From: Phoronis pallida
Lineage: Eukaryota > Phoronida > Phoronidae
Direction: 5' to 3'
Length of the DNA stretch: 11,322 nt
Assembly: GCA_028565715.1 (NCBI GenBank)
Contig: JAOXYC010211128.1
Location: 1 to 11,322 of the forward strand
Under the pieces are notes generated by a model, which did not search any database, was not told the DNA's origin, and was given only the letters and a program-made list of their open reading frames with translations. Positions 1 through 10,900 of the stretch are shown here, piece after piece. A program made the position numbers and the translations under genes. Position 1 is the stretch's first letter. Every line of letters starts with the position of its first letter.

Positions 1-890
1 CTAGTAGCTGACGAGCCAATGACTTTATGCCACTGCAAAATAGCCCATAGTAGATTCGTTTTTGCATAGAAAACACTTGACGTACAGTTTAGGTTGTTGC
101 TTTGTACAGAAAAAGGTTGTTACCCTGTACGGAAAACAGACAAGCTGTGTCTCACAGTTGTTGATAGAAAATGGTTGTTTGTCAGCAACATCCGGTAGCG
201 GAAATCTGTACGATGGACCACCGTGAAAATGTACCAGGAAATCAAAAATAAACTAATACTACGATACCTGCTCAACGTAAACTTTAAGGTGTTGATTAGA
301 TGATAGTGTACATGGAAATACGTTGCCTTTATTACATGATGACACAATATCGCCTTGGATAAAACTTAGAATTTTGTAAAATTCTTAGAGCTAATATCTA
401 AACAAAATAACAATACATTGTGGTGACTACTTTTACGGAATTGTTTTTGATTAATGAACCTTTTATCATTATTTCAGAGAATAAAAATCACATAAGTTTT
501 CCGTATCTGTCAATGGTGAAATGCTACTAAGGTTTCTGAATATTGTAGAAGAACAAAATTCAGGACTCCGACTAAAAACACTACAGAAATAATAAATGAA
601 ACAAAATTATGTTCTGATAGAAAAGTGATGTCTTGTTTACAAACACAGCCGACTGCATAGTGGACACTGGCAGTCTTGACTACATACACATACACTTCCA
701 ATGGCAAGAATACTAGAAAACATAAATTTTTTTATCACATAACTACCGTTGTATTCAGTGCCATAACACTATAACATATAACATTAATGCGTTACACACT
801 CCAGTCAAACTCTCAAAATGGGTTACTCAAAACTCCACATTTTTTCACAAATTGGTGATGTTATGTAGTAAACTGATTCTTAAATTCATG
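1..890. other. No gene recognised; downstream AT-rich DNA
   Basis: No coding segment with recognisable protein similarity or plausible splice boundaries is seen on either strand. The short open frames here have no identifiable motifs. The only structure noted is a two-copy 23-bp tandem repeat at 91-136. The stretch may be distal 3' UTR or intergenic. Confidence 0.5.
91..136. repeat. Two-copy 23-bp tandem repeat
   Basis: Units 91-113 and 114-136 share aggttgtt, four variable bases, then tgtac, one variable base, and gaaaa. They are adjacent and equal in length. Fainter fragments of the same motif flank them (for example near 157-175), suggesting a decayed longer array. Confidence 0.6.
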
Positions 891-896
891 AGAAGT

Positions 897-1038
897 AATA
901 AACCTTTTATTGGATTCGATTTTAAAAATCATAGAACTGGCCAAAGGCTCGTTCTATGATTTTTCAAATCTCATCCAATAATCTAAGGCTCGTTCTATGA
1001 TTTTTCAAATCTCATCCAATAATTTAAAAGGTGTTATT
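897..1038. repeat. Foldback element containing a 41-bp tandem duplication
   Basis: Two adjacent near-identical 41-bp units (944-984 and 985-1025) begin aaggctcgttctatga and end ccaataat. The left segment 907-942 is an imperfect reverse complement of each unit (ttattgga...aaatcatagaac...ggcc). The outer edges also pair (taataaaccttttattgg against the far end ccaataatttaaaaggtg). The layout is that of a MITE-like hairpin whose right arm was duplicated. No transposase is present. Confidence 0.7.
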
Positions 1039-1459
1039 ACATCCCATTCATTGTAAGAATCATTTTGTCCAGACATAAGACATTATAGTTCAGTGTTCAG
1101 CAAAGGATTATGTAATGTAATGAATTTTCAACACTTTCAATCTGGTAAATAAAATAATACATCTAGCCTGTTATGGAAACAAATGACTAAAAAAATTTGA
1201 TATATTAAATAATTTGATTATAAAGAAACCATCTATCACCTAAATATAAATCCACATTTTGTTCAATACTATGAAAATATATCTCTCATTAGACAACCTC
1301 AAAACAAATATTTGCAAATTCTTAACAACAAAAATGTACACTTTAAAAAAATGAACTAGTTGCCACAATGTTAAATAAATCAAAAAAATAGATTTGTACA
1401 ATTCTTTTTATCTTATTGCCTTAAAAATGAAAATTAGTCCGCCATTAAAGAATGCTGTA

Positions 1460-1730
1460 ATTACTAATTATGCAAGGAATTTAATGCAAAAACTGGAAAC
1501 TTACGGACAAGGATTCGATTTGTTACAACAAATAATTCATCTAACACAGTACTCCATAAGTCCTGTCTGCTTGAACAGAGAGAAACAATTTTGCACATAT
1601 CTTTACCAAAAACTAGCAGGAAAAGAATCATTTTGATAACTTTCATACTCCCAACGTTCAATGCATTCCTGTGACAAATTCAAACTAAAACCTGTAACAT
1701 AAGTTATAAATCTTCTGCGTCAATGGGACC
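1460..1730 (-). other. Proximal 3' UTR of endophilin-A, end uncertain
   Basis: Sequence following the TGA stop is AT-rich and non-coding in all frames on the minus strand. The nearest poly(A)-signal-like hexamer is ATTAAA at 1485-1480, about 245 nt past the stop. The first canonical AATAAA is much further, at 911-906 inside a repeat. The true cleavage site is unknown, and the UTR may extend well below 1460. Confidence 0.4.
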
Positions 1731-1921
1731 TCACAATGGAACAACAACCTCGACGTAGTTTTGTGGGAAGTATCCAGTCTGTCCATTCAGCGAACCCTCC
1801 AGCCAGTTTTCGTCAATCTCAGACACAAGCATGATCATATCTCCTTCGCGGAAGCCCAGTTCACCCTCATTTTCCGGGTCAAAGTCGTAGAGGCCCCTAC
1901 AGGAGGGCTGTTTGTGAACTG
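1731..1921 (-). CDS. SH3GL/EndoA: Endophilin-A terminal coding exon: SH3 domain and stop (191 nt)
   Basis: The exon encodes a complete SH3 domain of about 57 residues and the C-terminus, ending in TGA at 1733-1731. Recognisable elements in order are CRGLYDF (the ALYDY motif), ENEGELGF (the acidic RT loop), EIDENWLEG (with the peptide-binding Trp), [15 protein letters not shown] (with the conserved Pro and Tyr of the binding groove), and a short tail VPL. All ligand-contact positions expected for binding PxRPxR-type motifs in dynamin and synaptojanin are present. The match to vertebrate endophilin ([26 protein letters not shown]) is very close, which is the strongest evidence for the gene identity. 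The exon can begin at 1921 or 1918 because of the tandem acceptor. Confidence 0.97.
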
Positions 1922-4900
1922 CTGTTGAAGTAAATAAAGTAGAAACAATGATAATAAAATAATTACAACATGAAACAAATGCTGGCGGATAAAGAATAAA
2001 TAAAAGATTGGTGTATCAAGTCTCCAAAGGTCTGTTCTATGATTTTTCAAAAACTTGTCTACTAAATAGAATGGTAAATTTCCCATTATTAAAGCCAGAC
2101 ACCACTCCTCAGACAGTTATATCAGCCTTTTTCTTTTTGGGCTTTGGGCTGATATCATTAACCTCAGTCTGATATCTGGCTCGATATGGAATTCATCATG
2201 TACTTCATTCTTTTTTTATTTGACACAGTTTTAGGTAAAACTGTGATTGTTCCCCCCTTGATGCTACATTCATCTAAATTATCTTGGCACTTAAACCATT
2301 TTATGATAGAAAAATCAATTTTAGTGAAAAAAAATTCTTGAAAAAATATACCATTTTTGATATTTTGATCAAATCTGTGATGTCACTGGCACACAATTCA
2401 TAGCTAAACACATTGGAAAAATAGGTTTTTTTCAAATAATTTCAAGATTTGAATTCCAAACAAGAAAATTGCCAAATTTATTTTTAGCCGGGATCCCTAC
2501 ATTAATTGAATATATTTGGCAATTTTCTTGTTTAGAATACAAATCTTGAAATTATTTGAAAAAAAACATATTTTCCAATGTGTTTAGCTTTGACTTGCGT
2601 GCCAGTGACATCACAGATTTGATCAAAATATCAAAAATAATTATTTTAAATTTTTTTTTTTCACTAAAATTGATTTTCCTAGCATAATGATAGCATTGTA
2701 GACCATCCTAGAGATCATTCAGAAATAGTTGCAATTACCTTTAGGGGATATAAATAGTCTATTTAAAGTAAAAGTTATCATCACACAAACGTCATTGTCA
2801 AAATGACACCATACCTGTGTGATACGATGGTGGTGACGGTTGTGATGGTGACAAGTCATAACTTCTCTGTGATGACGTGTCCGGCGCATCCAGATGGTTA
2901 TAGTTATTCTTCATCGACTTACTGGGTACGTACTCCTCACGGGGACGAGAGGCTGCCTCGCTACGCCTGAAACAACCAACACAAAGAGATTATTACCTGG
3001 TAAATTTCATATCAAGTCATATATCAGACGAGTGCAAGGGCAGATATCACCCGTAGGCTGTAGGCTGGTTTCACTGCCTGAGGACTGATTACTGGCTCGA
3101 TATAAATTTAATAGGTATCTATTTATTATCCATCTACAAAGATTTTAAATGTCATTGAGACGGTGTTTCTGCCATGTTTACTTAAATCTTATGACTGCAT
3201 TTACTTCATAAGCAAAACGAACCATTTTGATTAAAAACCCGGGGCAGATATGCATGGCACGTTACGTTATCACTGATTTTTGACATTATTGTGCCGGGTA
3301 AATTTTGAGTAATATCATAGTTTATAAAACTGTGTTCAAACTGATAAGCATACACTTACTAATAAACATACATAAGCTTACACCCAAATTCCACTTCTAG
3401 TAAGCTTACACCTATTTCATAAGATTGTTTTTTTCATGTTTCTATTTCAGGCCTTGGAAACAACAAGAACATGGGCCACACAACCGGGCACACGGGTCTC
3501 AAACTGGGCCAACAGACCTAAAAATTAGGCACACGGACCCAAATACAGGGTACACACACCCAAAATATCAGGTACACAAACATAGTACTTGGCCCGCGGA
3601 CAATCCTGTACTCTGTCCGTGTGCCTGGTTTTTTGGGTCTGTTGGCCCAGTATGAGAACCAAGTTTCTCGGTTTTAAGCAAATCTCTCTCTCATCCTAGA
3701 CTCACCTCTGCTGAAGGTTTTCATGAAGTGAAGACATAATGTCAACAGCTTGTCTATGGTAGTCCAAACACGACTCAACAAATGATGAAAGTTGCGAGAT
3801 TTGTTCAACCTGAAAACAAGAATAACATTAATTTAACTTTTTAAAATACTGTATCTATGATTATAACCTTTCAAACTTATTGTGTTCTAATCAGGGGTTT
3901 ATAGGTCAACAAAACTTTGAATGCAGTCAAAATAAATTCAATTCCTAGTAGTTTTTTTGAGAAAATAAGAATGGTGAAAAATTGCCAAAGTAAAACTCTG
4001 TCCCAGGACATGGTTTTAAAAACAATATTTTCTGATCCAATTTTCTCAAAAAAGAAGTTTTTGATGGCAATCAATGATCAATTTTTTGACCTGTACTGAG
4101 CCCAAATGTCACCTTTCTCACTCCTCTACACACTAACACTAAATTGTCTCTGCATAAGTATACATTTGGATAAGTTATCACCATAAGCACGGTGCTGAAG
4201 CTGACAAGTAAAGAGGGGAAGCTTACAAGTATGAGCACTTGGCACTGATATCCTTGGTGATATTGGTTTAGGGCCAAAATGGACAAAGTTCAAGATGATA
4301 ACACATATAAAGGAACTCGCCTTCAAGTTTCAGTGTATTTCATTGTTTTCGAACCAGAAAAGCTTTTAATTATTTCAGTTCCTATAAAAATGATGTCCAA
4401 AATCTATACAAATAAATGTATGTTTTTACAGGCTGAAAGTGATAAATATTGAAAAAACAAAAAAATTTGGAACGGATCTGGGAATCGAACCCAGGCCTCC
4501 TGATTGACAGTCAGATACTCTATCACTAAGCTCACCCACTCAGGAGGCCTGGGTTCGCATCCCAGGTTCGTTCCAAATTTTTCTGTCTTTCCAAAATCTA
4601 TGTTTGACTAATTTACCAACAAACTCACATCATTCTCCAGCAGGTTTAACATGGCTCTGTGAGTCAGTTCACGCGACTCTTCAAACTTCTCTTCAGCCAT
4701 TCTGATCTCGTCCTCCCCAATACTGGAACCTGAAAACAAAACATAGCACATTAATATTTAATTATTTCTTAAAGATGCATTGGCCGTATTCATGACCAAA
4801 AAAGTCATGAAAATGAATTGCAGTGAAACTTGCATATTTAGAACTGCATGCAACATACTTCGAATATCCCATAATTTCTGGCTTCGTTCACAAATTAATT

Positions 4901-7900
4901 TAATAATAATAATAATAATAATGGGGTTTGCGTTCTTGAAGGGCTTTTAGAGCGTAAAATAACTAGCGTTGGGCCAACACGTTAAATTTTAATCTGTTCT
5001 AAGTCATTTTTGCCAAAAATATTTGCTGCATGTCTAGGGTTTTTATATTTAGAGTACAATAAGCACAACGATTTCCACTGCAATTTGTTTTTATGACTTT
5101 TATGGTCATCGATACAGCTTATGCATCAAAACTTGTTGTTTGTAATGTTTGATAACATAAGAAGGAAAACAAGCCAATCCATGTCTGTTCTCGTTAGAAG
5201 AAAAACTATCCTTCATTTAGAATTAGCCTTTTAATGAAAACTTTATAGGTTGATGTTTGAAATTTATATCTTGGACAACTTCCATGACTTCAGACATCTG
5301 AAAAAATTGATGACAAAATCATTTGTTTTAATATTATCATGTTTTAATGATATTCCTGAAAATAACCTATAACCATGCCAAGCAAATTTTACCTGTTCCT
5401 GTAAAAACGATATGTTTCTCAAATTGTTTTTAAGCAAATATTTTGACACACAATTGAACTTTAGGTAAGCAAAATATTTTACATACTACCATTATTCATG
5501 AAATCCTAGTTATATATAACATATATGCTCATGCCAAAAACAAAATACTTCAATTATGCCTTTACACTAAATGCAAGCGATCTAAGGGTGCTTAGAGATC
5601 AGTCTTTGGACTCACTCAGGGTAGGATAAAGGCAGGGTATGAGAGATACTAGCTTACTCTACTTGATAACAGGACATACCCTTCAATGCTAAAGAAAACT
5701 AGATTTCAAGAACATTGTATAAGTTGCTCTAACCCTAGACTGAAGACCATTGTTTGTTGAAGATAACGGACCGAAACTGTTGAGGGAGGTTTTTTTGACA
5801 AAAATCATGCTTGGTCATGCTTTTTGTTTGAAATCCAATCTAAAGAACATGTATCTCTACTGGTTTAGGACAAATATCATATTTTTATGACCGACACAAA
5901 ATGCAATGGTTCTGGATGAGCTAACATTGACTATGGTTATCCTTGTGTATTTGTGGAGTTATTTTTACCCACAGTGCAGCAAAATAGTACTTTACTAAGC
6001 CCAATAAACAATGCCAGTAACGACCACCATGTTGGGCTTTAGAACTAGGCTAGTACACTGTTTGTAGGATTTCTGAGCTCTAAAAGTCTAAGATTGCATT
6101 CAAGGACTGGTGATCGCACATTTTCGTCCTCAAGGCTTCGAGGCTATTTGGTTGGGTTGAACCCTTTCCCGGAACCGAGGCATTCTTCTTAACTCAGCGG
6201 GTGACTGGCTTCCGCGGACGGAGTCAAAACCCAAATCAAAAAAGCTTACATAGACATAAGATGTATGCCAAGCTTATTTGAATCTACAATTTGTTCGAAT
6301 GCTTTCGCAATGAGGGTGACAATTTTTTTTCTTGCGCGGGTGATGTGGTCGATCGCGTCACCCAAATCAAGGCAAGACTCCTACCGAGGCATGAGGGGAG
6401 TCTTCAGGCAAATGGGTGATAGCATGGTTAGCATAGTGGACTGTGATGTGGGAGATCCGGGTTTAATTTCCATTAGCACCAGGTGGACTCATGAACTCTC
6501 TGAAGTCATTTACCTCCCCTTAGCTCGCTTGTGCGATAATACTCAACAAAGAGGTCTGCAAAGTATTGGTAGTTGGTGATGATGATGATGAAGTTATTTC
6601 TTCCCATGATGAGATTATCAAGAAAACAAAAAGCGCTAAGCTAAAATGCGGGTCTTGTTAAGAAAATTCATGATAATGAGTCTTCGATACACCAGCTAGC
6701 AACACAATCAGGTAAACATGTTTTCAAGGCTGGATCCGTATACTCCCTAGGGAGTTGAAGTGGCAATTAAAGAACAGATCCAGAGCCTGAATAATGATTC
6801 TGGGAATTGTTAAGCGGTTCTTGTAATGAGTTTGTCTCTCCGCAACAGATCTGGCTATTAATACTGATGTTAGTTGTGCATTCAGTCAAAATCCGAGATG
6901 CATTAACAAAATTTCAAATGAAGAAAAGCAGCATGCCAATAAGAATGATTAAATTATTATCAATAGAAATGTAAAATTCAATACCTAAAATAGTAAAGGC
7001 CCAAACTTTTTTATTAAGATTTCAATTAGAAATCTTATCACATGATGTTCGTGTTAGCTCAATTGGTAGAACCCTTGCCTAGAATACAAGCTACCGTGGG
7101 TTTGAGTCCCATGACGGGTTAGAACATTAATTTAATTGTAAGTCTCGCTTCTCCATTCAATTTTGACTTTTCAGGTCCAAAATGGCATTTTGGACTTGTG
7201 TCAATTAATTTAACCATCATGAGGTTCAGTAACATCCAGCATTAACTTTTTAATAAAGGGTTGTTACCAAGGAATAAAAAAATTCATTTTTTCAGAACAT
7301 AAATACTACCTTAAGTTTGCAATATTTTTTTATCATTTCTAATTTGTATTTAGCAAAATTGTGAAGTGACATTATAACATGCCAAACTCAAGATTGAATC
7401 ATGCTTGTTTTAAGTTGTAAATTCTATAAGACGTGTTCTTAATTAGAACTTTCAGCAGTGCCACGATAAACAATAACCCATCACTATGGGGTTTTGCCCA
7501 GAAATTGTGATATTTTATTATGCTTAAATCGCAGGTGTTCTTGTGACAGTCAAGCATTTAAAATGAAGGGACATTTACCTGGCTTTTCTGAAAGTTGTGG
7601 GTGATGAAAAAGGTAGAATTATTAATTAATCTCATTGAAATGTCAGGACAAGAATATTACATGCAATTTTTTCACTAACAGAAAGTAATCATTTACAAAT
7701 AATTAATCAATAGAAAACATGATTTTCTTCAGTTACCTAATTTTGACCAAGAAAAAATAAGCAAATTTACAATTCAAGTTGTAATACAATGGACAGACAA
7801 TGAGCCAGACAATACTTTTAAAAAAGTCCCGAACCATTTGCAGACAGATACAAGACAGAAATCAGAAAGACATGAAACCATTTCGCAATTTTAACTAAAA

Positions 7901-10900
7901 CTATCCCATTTTGGAAAACCTAAATTTGTTGATACATGACCTAGAACCAAGGCATGCAGTGCTACTGAGTTAGTCATAACTCAAGATTCACAATACTATT
8001 CCCAAAAACCTAATTTTAGTTTTAAGGCCAAACATCTCAAAACTCTCATGCAATTAAAATTGAATCTAATGATAAAAGACTTAAACCTACTGAAAGAGCA
8101 TAATTTCCCCTGCTTACCGTATATGAAACCACTACCCCAACTGAGCAAAAAAATCTAGTTTCTAAAATTTCAAATAAACCAAAATATCATCGAGATGCAA
8201 TGCGATTCATGCAATTCTTCCGTGAACAAAGAAACAGCGAGGCTCAATAAATGATCATTTTGAAAGTGAAATCCAGCTTGAGCATTGGAAAATTCAAATG
8301 CATTCAAAGCTGCAGTTTGAGTTTTATGATTAACCTAAAATCTAATACCAATAAAATCTTTACCTGGCTTCTCTGAAAGTGACGAATTAAGACAGAATTG
8401 TAGAAAAATTAAGTGTTCATTAAATGGTTCAACAATTATCCTTTTCTAAAATTTTAAGACAACAAGACATTTGACACAAAACAGAAAATACCACAACCCT
8501 CAAATATGAAATAGGAGTGAAATTTCGAAGAAGAATGTTAAATCATGCTGATAAAAATTTCACTTTTTTTTTCGAAAAAAAATAATTGTATTGTAGATTG
8601 ATAATTGGAGAGTAGTTTAAATAAATTAAGTGTGGAGTAGGGATATAAAGGAGTGGTAATTTTTGGTTGTCTAAGTGTGAGCAATAAATGCTTGAACTCC
8701 AATGAGCTAAGAAAGCAGTGTTACGAGACATTTTTTAATTCATGCATTTATAACTGTCTTCCTTCAAGCAAAAATAAAAATATCCCTGCACCAATTTCAG
8801 ATGTTACAAAAATAAATTCTACCAGAAACCAAAACACCCTCTGACAAGAGAAGTTGAAACACCTACAATACAGCTAGTCGTAACTTGTCATACATTGATA
8901 AAGTGAGCACATTTCTAAGTGAGAACCATGCCAATTATATAAATTCTTAAAGAACTCTTTTTTAAACATGAATTACATGCTGACATAAGAGAGTTGTGGG
9001 GAAAACAAGAGCTTATCTTTATGACTGAGAAACGCAAGCGGTGTGGCAGATACATAACAAATATAAAGAGAAGTATTTCGTCGGAACCTGGACATACTAA
9101 GGAATCATTATGATTTGTGATTTTTTTTTCAAAATTGAGCAGGATAAGAAGGCATTTCAAAAGCCTCATTACAGAACATATGGTAACAAGGTCAACAAAA
9201 ATTGTTTGGCTGTTTTTGTATAATAAGGGACAGAAAACCGGTTTGATGATTATACATTGCTTATTAGTGATGTAAACCTTTTAAAAATAAAATAAAATAT
9301 TGCCGATGAATGTTCAAAATGAAAATAAGTGTGTTTTTGTAAATTTTATATTTAAGCATGCATAAACATTGACTATCTTGACTACAAGCATGGTTAAACA
9401 AGGAAGGACGTCACAAAACAAAGTTTAAGCTTGGGAGAATTGATGTATGATCACCTCGGGTTTTTAACTGCTATGTATCAAAAACCTGTTGCTCAAAAAA
9501 AGAGTCGTTTGTTCGAAAAGTCTGGATGCAAGGATTATTACCGCTATCGTAGTTTTTTGTGGCCGAAAAATCAAAATGTTTAAGGGTTTTCAAACAGAGG
9601 AAGACAGTGCGAGGTGATCAGATATCAATTAGGTATACTTAAATGGACCATCTTTCTCACCTCCTACAATAGAGAGCATAAATGACACATTGAGTGAGAA
9701 AGACTGGAGGTTGAAATGTCAAGTTTATTTAAAAAGGTACACATTCTCATGTAAAACAACAACTAAAATCAAACACCTTCAAACACCAAACAAAGCTTTG
9801 CAATGCACTTTTAAATCATTATAAAATCATTATAAAAAGACAACTTAAAAGTTGTCTTTTTATAATGATTTAAATTCGATGAGCTCATTGAACTTCAACA
9901 AAATAGCGTAAAAAAAAATAAAAGCAAAGCTAAGTTTGCCATACCAAAAAGCTTTTAGATCTTAACAATTATAGGCATTGAAGTTTTCAGGGTTAATGTC
10001 GAAAATCGTACTTGTTCTGAACCATTTGAGATTAAAAAGTGCATTGCAAAGCTGCCTTTGAGGTTTCAAAGGGCTTGGTTTTGATTGATCGTTGCTTACA
10101 TGATAGTTGATACCATTTAAATAAAGTTATGTCTCAATTAGAATAAAGCGGTTCAATACTTATTATTAAAGAAACTGTCTCTGCGTTGGTCCCGATCGGG
10201 TGTCAAAATTCAAATCAACTAGACATTTTGTGTATGAGTCATTTGATGAACATAACTAACTTGCATTTGAGTCAAAAAATCTGTAAGGGATGATTTGAGA
10301 GCTTTTTATGCAATAAAGTGTCTAACCTACTCTTAAGAGAAGTTAAAATCGAACACAAAAGCTCTCAAATCACCCCTTACAGATTTTAAATTTTTTTTTG
10401 ACTCAAATGCAAGGAAGTTATGTTCAACAAAGGACCCATACACAGCATTTCTAGTTGATTTGTGATTTTACACTAGATTGGGACCAACTAGGAGATGGTA
10501 TCTTTAAGAGTTGGATTTTATTTTGAATTCTTTGAGTAGAACACATAACATTACTGATACGTAAAGTTGTGGTTCAAACAAACACTTGTTCTGTCTTCAC
10601 ACAGGTTTTATATATATTCAGACATAACAAAACACAGCATTGGAGTTCAGTACTCACAAAACAGGATTTTAACTGTTTGGCCTTTTTAGTAGAGTACAGA
10701 AAATTGGCTAAATATTAGGGCACCAAAAGATCCCAAATTTCAGAGAGAAATCTAAATTATGCAAGGAAAAGTTTTCATTCGAATCATGAAAATAAAAACA
10801 TTTGGAGGTTTTCAGGACAAAGTATAAAACACTGTTGCAGTCCAGCCCAGAAAGAATGATAACAAAGTGAAAATAAGGACTCTATTTTTTTTATGTTTTC

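Noticed and set aside
906-911. AATAAA poly(A) signal on the minus strand
   Set aside because: It lies in the arm of a foldback repeat, more than 800 nt past the stop, with no other support. It cannot be told from chance in AT-rich DNA.
944-1025. CRISPR-like direct repeats
   Set aside because: Only two adjacent copies with no spacer, in an animal intergenic or UTR context. It is a tandem duplication in a hairpin element.
1394-1636. 80-codon plus-strand open frame antisense to the 3' UTR
   Set aside because: Low-complexity, AT-driven translation with no known motif. No supporting splice or promoter context.
4471-4541. Functional tRNA-Asp gene
   Set aside because: The anticodon loop and B box look good, but the seven-base acceptor arms do not pair, and the T-arm half is inverted and duplicated next to it. 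Treated as a tRNA-derived repeat.
6265-6579. 104-codon plus-strand open frame, the longest uninterrupted frame in the window
   Set aside because: It runs through a tRNA-derived SINE, has no recognisable protein motif, and lies on the strand opposite the gene. Chance open frame.
6976-6992. Recursive splice site (attttag|gtattg) on the minus strand
   Set aside because: The polypyrimidine tract and donor half are both weak compared with known recursive sites. Zero-length exon matches of this quality are expected by chance.
8087-8089. 3-nt microexon TAG after a good acceptor gctctttcag (minus strand)
   Set aside because: The donor gtttaa is weak, and the length is too short to support without transcripts.
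9661-9663. 3-nt microexon GAG with tattgtag before and gtgaga after (minus strand)
   Set aside because: A three-base exon fits by chance too easily, and the site is inside a small inverted repeat (9651-9660 with 9694-9703).
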